From contig DATCIR010000101.1 in NCBI GenBank assembly GCA_036507695.1, forward strand, positions 1 to 10,100: a stretch of 10,100 nt of DNA, read 5' to 3'. Positions 6,420-10,100 of this stretch are shown one piece after another. The translations under genes were made by a program, and so were the position numbers. Below the pieces are notes generated by a model that worked only from the letters and a program-made list of their open reading frames with translations, ran no database searches and had not been told where the DNA came from. The DNA comes from JAKEGK01 sp036507695 (GTDB lineage Bacteria > Pseudomonadota > Gammaproteobacteria > SZUA-152). Each line of letters begins with the position of its first letter. The first letter of the stretch is position 1.

Positions 6420-6866
6420 GTTTTAATTCTTTATGATAATGAATGATACTAATTAAAAATGTTTTTTGGGGGGCGCATGACCCGTGGCGGTGCAAAACAA
6501 CGGCGACCGGGGGCGCAGAGTAAGTATGCCATTTCTATGTATCTCCAGCCTTTGCCGTGAACATCACTTGCATAAATGAAATGGACAACGTGAGCTGTCA
6601 GTGAAAACAAATTGTTTGCGAGAACAACATCACAGTGTTGTTTTCCACGTAGAATCATGAAGATGCAGTTAATTGTGATTTCATTGATTTTAGTTAAGGA
6701 TTTTCCGGGATAGTTCAATGTGTGTGATATAAGAAATTCTTATACGCATTAAAATTATAAAATTATGTTTTACTGGATTTTTGTTGAAATATAAGAGATA
6801 TATGGAATACTAATAAACCACCGAATTTCTATTTTCCGAAAACGAGGAGCAACCAAGGAGCACGTT
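6420..6866. other. AT-rich spacer between the divergent M48 and tusA genes
   Basis: No convincing gene. It holds a GC-rich patch (6468-6518, about 75% GC) containing a 27-codon + strand frame (6477-6560, MTRGGAKQRRPGAQ...). Further right are a 13-base palindrome (6605-6617), a short hairpin (6623-6642) and a perfect 17-base palindrome (6728-6744). A weak -10-like TATAAG for tusA lies at 6790-6795 without a good -35. An 89-codon - strand frame (6718-6449) has a TTG start, no ribosome site and no family resemblance. Confidence 0.55.
6728..6744. promoter_or_regulatory. perfect palindrome, candidate operator upstream of tusA
   Basis: TATAAGAAATTCTTATA is an 8-bp inverted repeat around a central A. 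It lies about 125 bases before the tusA ATG, in the tusA-M48 spacer. Its size and symmetry fit a homodimeric regulator site, and it is too AT-rich and lacks the loop to be a terminator. The regulator is unknown. Confidence 0.4.
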
Positions 6867-7097
6867 ATGGCGAATTTCGACCAAGAACTGGACGCAAGCG
6901 GATTGAATTGTCCATTACCAATACTAAGAGCAAAGAAGAGTTTGGCAGCGATGACATCGGGACAGGTGCTACATATCATTGCCACAGACCCCGGAGCGGT
7001 TAAGGATTTTGAAGCATTCGCGAAACAAACCGGTAATGAGTTAATGGAGTCCCGGGAAGAAGGCGGCAAATTTCATTTTATGATGAAAAAAGGCTAA
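6867..7097 (+). CDS. tusA: TusA family sulfur-carrier protein
   Basis: TusA proteins carry sulfur as a cysteine persulfide in the cytoplasm. In sulfur oxidisers they pass it between rhodanese, DsrE-type proteins and the Dsr or Hdr-like oxidation systems. The 76 residues match the family. The signature LDASGLNCPLPILRAKK has the active cysteine C15 in CPLP, and the rest fits the two-layer fold (GQVLHIIATDPGAVKDF at 32-48). There is no signal peptide. ATG 6867 has AAGGAG six bases upstream, and another AGGAG just before it. It precedes dsrE2 by 72 bases, so the two are probably cotranscribed and share the terminator after dsrE2. The rhodanese gene often found with this pair is absent here. Confidence 0.95.
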   Translation: MANFDQELDASGLNCPLPILRAKKSLAAMTSGQVLHIIATDPGAVKDFEAFAKQTGNELMESREEGGKFHFMMKKG

Positions 7098-7169
7098 TCG
7101 CCGTTAATTATCAGCGTAAACACGCCCACCTACAAACAATCAATTAAATGAACAGAGAGGAATAGAGTC

Positions 7170-7637
7170 ATGTCCGAGAAAAAGTTAGCGATTATTGCCA
7201 CAAAAGGTTCACTGGACTGGGCTTATCCTCCGTTTATTTTGGCGTCCACGGCCGCCGCCCTGGGTTATGAGGTGCAAATATTTTTCACATTTTACGGACT
7301 GCAATTGTTGCGCAAGAAACTGGACCTAAAGCTCACATCGTTGGGCAACCCCGGCATGCCGATGCCCATGCCCATGCCGGTGTTGCTCCAGGCGCTTCCG
7401 GGTATGCAATCCATGATGTCGATGATGATGAAAAACAAAATGAAATCCAAAGGTGTGGCAAGCGTGGAAGAGCTGCGTTCATTGTGCATTGAAGCCGATG
7501 TAAAAATGATTGCCTGCCAGATGACGGTTGACCTGTTTGAGTTTAGCAACAGCGAGTTTATCGATGGGATCGAGTTTGGCGGCGCCGCGACATTTTTGGG
7601 GTTCGCGGGCGAATCGGATATTTGCTTGTTCGTCTAA
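7170..7637 (+). CDS. dsrE2: DsrE2-type DsrE/DsrF-like sulfurtransferase
   Basis: DsrE2 proteins typically accompany tusA in rhd-tusA-dsrE2 clusters of sulfur oxidisers and are thought to take part in cytoplasmic persulfide relay; their exact reaction is unsettled. The protein has 155 residues. Supporting features are the family start KLAIIATKGSLDWAYPPF, the segment FTFYGLQLL at 40-48, and the cysteine pair C106 and C116 (SLCIEADVKMIACQMTVDLF), where C116 is the likely persulfide carrier. The C terminus DICLFV adds C152. Residues 61-91 contain 11 methionines (GMPMPMPMP, then MMSMMM), encoded in part by four tandem ATGCCS hexamers; similar Met/Pro stretches occur in the family as I know it. Hydrophobic stretches at 20-48 could contact the membrane. 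ATG 7170 has GAGAGGA about eight bases upstream. Confidence 0.88.
   Translation: MSEKKLAIIATKGSLDWAYPPFILASTAAALGYEVQIFFTFYGLQLLRKKLDLKLTSLGNPGMPMPMPMPVLLQALPGMQSMMSMMMKNKMKSKGVASVEELRSLCIEADVKMIACQMTVDLFEFSNSEFIDGIEFGGAATFLGFAGESDICLFV
7356..7379 (+). repeat. four tandem ATGCCS hexamers inside dsrE2
   Basis: The copies read ATGCCG, ATGCCC, ATGCCC, ATGCCG and encode four Met-Pro pairs. The unit is a multiple of three, so copy-number change would lengthen or shorten the protein without a frameshift. Confidence 0.85.
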
Positions 7638-7662
7638 ATTAAGTAATACGCTTTGAATATCG

Positions 7663-7693
7663 AAAAGGCGATCTCAACGAGATCGCCTTTTTT
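7663..7693 (+). terminator. strong terminator after tusA-dsrE2, possibly bidirectional
   Basis: A perfect 13-bp stem (7663-7675 with 7679-7691) has a 3-base loop and a run of T ending at 7693, 26 bases after the dsrE2 stop. On the - strand four T follow the core stem, so it may also end the convergent FadL-family transcript. Confidence 0.93.
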
Positions 7694-7739
7694 GTTTAAA
7701 CGGGGAAAGAATTTTAAAACCAAAAATCCCGGCAATTAC

Positions 7740-9032
7740 CTATTCATCAAATGTTTTGGTGAAACCAATACCTATGATAGTGGCGCTGGATTCATACGTG
7801 CCGTTGTAAGCGTCGGTGCCGTTGGCTTCCGGATTTCCACTTAGTACATTACCAAAAAACGTATTATCCGGTTGATTTATGGTTCGATCATCGAACTTCA
7901 CATACATGATGCCCGCCTCAAATTCCCAGCTATTGGGTTTATAGCTTACGCCAAAACTAAATAATTGCCGGTCGGCATCGGGGATGCGGGCGGAAAAATA
8001 TTCATCCGGTTGCGGGGTTTCATCAAACGTGTATCCGAAACGCAGTTGCCAGGCGTTGGCTAGCTGATACGTCGCGGCGAGTCGATACGCATTAACATCG
8101 GTCCAGTTATTGGTGTTCGTAATTGGGGATGGAATCGTATTGGGTGGCGGCGCTGATTGTGCGGGATGCTGATGGTGTATCTCTATGACATCGAAACTGC
8201 TCCAATAGGTGCGTTCGATGTCAAACTCGATAGCCAGTTGCGGGTTTACCTGGTTTCGCAATCCAATTTGCAACATAGCTGGAAATTCAATTTCCGCTGA
8301 GGCATCCGCGGTAATTCCGCCAGCGGTAATCGATCCGTTGGCCGTTACTTTCACTTCGCTGCGATAAGTGGCGCCAAAGCTCCAGGCATCTCGTTTATAA
8401 ATATACGCCAGCGTATACCCGAAATCATCGCCACTGCCATTGATTTCGATTGCTTGGGTGTTGAAAATCAATTTGCGTACGTCGTAATAGTTAATGCCGA
8501 TCGATACGCTATTGTTTTCATTTAGGCGATAGGATACGTTGGGCGTCAGATTAGCTACCTCAAGTTTGCTTGTTTCCGGCTCAAGACCAGCGATTACTGC
8601 AGGTAATGGTGGAGACGCACTAAATAATTGGAAAGTACCCGCTGGCCACTTGGTTTCCAGTCCAAACGGCGCTTGCAAGCCCAACCCCCAGGCCCAGTTC
8701 GGGGACACCTTGCTCATGTAATAAAAATTCGGAACGGTAACAGAGTCGTCACCCTGGCTGTCGGTAGCGACACCGTTTTCCGGCCTGACATGCAAATCCA
8801 GCATGATGTTCATGAATCCGATGGCCGCGCTGCGCCGCTCTTCCTGCATGGACATGACCGCGGGATTGTAAGTCATGGCGCCCTTGACCTCGGTATTAGC
8901 AACCACGGCGTTAGATAGCGACATGCCGGCAATGGAATATTCCGGTATGCGAAATCCTGAAGCGAAGCCGGCGGCGGGTAATAAAACGATGATAACAACT
9001 ACACTATAGTGAATGAATTTATTGTTATGCAC
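7740..9032 (-). CDS. FadL/TodX (OmpP1) family outer-membrane transport protein
   Basis: FadL-type 14-strand barrels let hydrophobic molecules such as fatty acids or aromatics cross the outer membrane sideways through the wall. The protein has 430 residues, the usual length. The start is GTG 9032, with GGGGGAG five bases upstream. A Sec signal ends at GFA|S (residue 24). The mature N terminus GFRIPEYSIAGMSLSNAV and NPAVM (56-60) match the hatch and the conserved NPA kink of FadL. The rest alternates aromatic and polar residues as in beta strands, ending in GIGFTKTFDE. A Pro/Asn-rich loop (PAQSAPPPNTIPSP) is probably extracellular. The substrate cannot be told from sequence. It is convergent with tusA-dsrE2 and divergent from a second FadL-family gene. 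Confidence 0.92.
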   Translation of the reverse strand: MHNNKFIHYSVVVIIVLLPAAGFASGFRIPEYSIAGMSLSNAVVANTEVKGAMTYNPAVMSMQEERRSAAIGFMNIMLDLHVRPENGVATDSQGDDSVTVPNFYYMSKVSPNWAWGLGLQAPFGLETKWPAGTFQLFSASPPLPAVIAGLEPETSKLEVANLTPNVSYRLNENNSVSIGINYYDVRKLIFNTQAIEINGSGDDFGYTLAYIYKRDAWSFGATYRSEVKVTANGSITAGGITADASAEIEFPAMLQIGLRNQVNPQLAIEFDIERTYWSSFDVIEIHHQHPAQSAPPPNTIPSPITNTNNWTDVNAYRLAATYQLANAWQLRFGYTFDETPQPDEYFSARIPDADRQLFSFGVSYKPNSWEFEAGIMYVKFDDRTINQPDNTFFGNVLSGNPEANGTDAYNGTYESSATIIGIGFTKTFDE

Positions 9033-9392
9033 TGAATCTCCCCCTGTGATTGTTTTGGTTTGTGGTTATCAAACCGGTCTTTTTGAGTGTACGACTTTAT
9101 CGAATGTGCGGCATCATAATATATCAATCCGGCTTTCACCGCGCTTAATTAGCTAATCTTTGATCATATTAGCGAATAACTCTACACAAAATATATTTAC
9201 CAGATCTATAGCCTGCGTAGTTAATTTATAGACTAAAATAAAATTCTGTAAGCTGGAGTTGCTTTGTTTTACTTCTAGCCTTTGGTATGTTGTACGCGCA
9301 GAAAGGCAAAGTATAAAAAATGGTTTGTATATTTTTTTACCAAAATAATTATCAAACAATTATCAATAAAAAGTCGTGGAGGAGTGAGGTCA
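9033..9392. other. divergent intergenic region between two FadL-family genes
   Basis: About 360 AT-rich bases with no gene. It should hold both promoters. A 6-bp inverted repeat GCTAAT-N10-ATTAGC (9152-9173) encloses TGATCA. A small stem GGTTTG-N7-CAAACC near 9060 would lie in the 5' leader of the - strand gene. A promoter-like pair for the + strand gene lies at 9290-9317. Confidence 0.6.
9290..9317 (+). promoter_or_regulatory. candidate sigma-70 promoter of the right-hand FadL-family gene
   Basis: TTGTAC (9290-9295, four of six) and TATAAA (9312-9317, five of six) are 16 bases apart. Transcription would begin near 9324, about 69 bases before the ATG. Confidence 0.4.
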
Positions 9393-10100
9393 ATGAAAAA
9401 ACTTACCAAGCAGGTAGTAGCTTGTATTGTCTGTTTAGGCGCGGTCACACCAGCATTAGCCACCAACGGGTATTTCGCCCATGGTTACGGAACCAAGAAT
9501 AAAGGATTGGCAGGCGGCGGTATCGCTTTGCCGCAGGATGCCATGATCGCGGCCACCAACCCGGCGGGTATGGTGTGGGTGGGTGACAGGATTGATTTGG
9601 GCTTGGCGGTTTTTAGCCCCAGCCCGAGAAGTTATGAAGCAACAGCTCCTGGAGGTACTGCGGCATTTCCACTGGCACCGGAAAAGGTTGAAAGTGACAG
9701 CGATTATTTTGCCATTCCCCATTTTGGGAAAAACTGGGTGCTTGATCCGGATGCTACTATCGGATTAACCATATATGGCAACGGTGGTATGAATACGGAT
9801 TATCCGGGATCCGCAGCGGGAGGCGCCGGTACTTTTGGTGCAGGTAATACTGGCGTGGATTTAATGCAGCTGTTTATTAACACCTCTTATTCGCGAAAAA
9901 TTAATGCGCAACATTCGTGGGGTGCGAGTTTAATACTTGCGTATCAACGCTTTAAAGCGACAGGGCTGGCCAGTTTTGGCGCATTTAATCTTTCCAATGA
10001 TCCCGCCAATTTAACCAATAACGGATATGATGATTCCATGGGTTGGGGTGTAAAGCTGGGCTGGCAAGGAGAGGTGTCCCCGGGTTTGACCTTGGCAGCG
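9393..10100 (+). CDS. FadL/OmpP1 family outer-membrane protein, 5' part (continues beyond the window)
   Basis: The frame is open from ATG 9393 to the window edge (236 codons) without a stop, so the gene is cut by the window rather than broken. A GGAGGAGTGAGG ribosome-site tract precedes the ATG. A Sec signal (MKKLTKQ, hydrophobic core) ends at ALA|T (residue 23). The mature start TNGYFAHGYGTKNKGLAGGG and NPAGM (56-60) fit the FadL hatch and NPA kink. Strand-like segments follow (DYFAIPHFGKNWVL, ATIGLTIYGNGGMN, HSWGASLILAYQRF). It differs clearly from the neighbouring FadL-family protein, so it is another subfamily rather than a recent duplicate. Substrate unknown. Confidence 0.88.
   Translation, partial: MKKLTKQVVACIVCLGAVTPALATNGYFAHGYGTKNKGLAGGGIALPQDAMIAATNPAGMVWVGDRIDLGLAVFSPSPRSYEATAPGGTAAFPLAPEKVESDSDYFAIPHFGKNWVLDPDATIGLTIYGNGGMNTDYPGSAAGGAGTFGAGNTGVDLMQLFINTSYSRKINAQHSWGASLILAYQRFKATGLASFGAFNLSNDPANLTNNGYDDSMGWGVKLGWQGEVSPGLTLAA

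Noticed and set aside
6435..6453. Fur-box-like sequence GATAATGAATGATACTAAT
   Set aside because: Matches the 19-base Fur consensus at only about 11 positions and lacks the expected symmetry in its right half.
6449..6718. 89-codon - strand frame in the M48-tusA spacer
   Set aside because: TTG start without ribosome site, odd composition and no family resemblance; probably chance in an unconstrained spacer.
6770..7069. 99-codon - strand frame opposite tusA
   Set aside because: Antisense shadow of tusA with no independent support.

Overview
The window reads as a chromosomal piece of a sulfur-oxidising proteobacterium, most likely a gammaproteobacterium. The evidence is a periplasmic thiosulfate-oxidation (Sox) gene set, a tusA-dsrE2 sulfur-relay pair, a BepA-type M48 protease and two FadL-type outer-membrane proteins, all with Gram-negative export signals. 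Genus and species cannot be named from the sequence. No rRNA, tRNA, CRISPR array or recognisable insertion sequence is present.

Layout. Bases 1-79 hold at most the tail of a gene entering from the left on the + strand. From 153 to 6296 all genes lie on the - strand, in transcription order M48 protease, soxX, soxY, soxZ, soxA, soxB. A terminator hairpin follows the M48 gene. A promoter-like site precedes soxX. soxX-soxY-soxZ-soxA form a tight operon (gaps of 45-67 nt) that ends at a strong terminator. soxB follows after about 520 bases of non-coding DNA, so it probably has its own promoter, and it has its own terminator. From 6867 to 7637 the + strand carries tusA and dsrE2, divergent from the M48 gene across an AT-rich 570-base spacer that contains palindromes and a small GC-rich patch. 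A long terminator at 7663-7693 separates dsrE2 from a convergent FadL-family gene (- strand, 7740-9032). A second, different FadL-family gene starts at 9393 on the + strand and runs off the right edge.

How the genes fit together. SoxAX should couple thiosulfate to the C-terminal cysteine of SoxY (held by SoxZ), and SoxB should hydrolyse off sulfate. No soxCD is seen in the window. In organisms without SoxCD the sulfane sulfur left on SoxY is usually deposited as sulfur and later oxidised through the cytoplasm, where TusA and DsrE2 carry sulfur as persulfide. The window is consistent with that branched pathway, but soxCD could lie elsewhere in the genome. The FadL-type barrels could admit hydrophobic compounds. 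A role in sulfur entry is only a guess from context.

Points worth a second look: a lipobox inside the Tat signal of SoxB; a possible small gene whose stop directly abuts the M48 start; interlocked hairpins at the M48 terminator; a perfect 17-base palindrome upstream of tusA; and a Met/Pro-rich tract in DsrE2.
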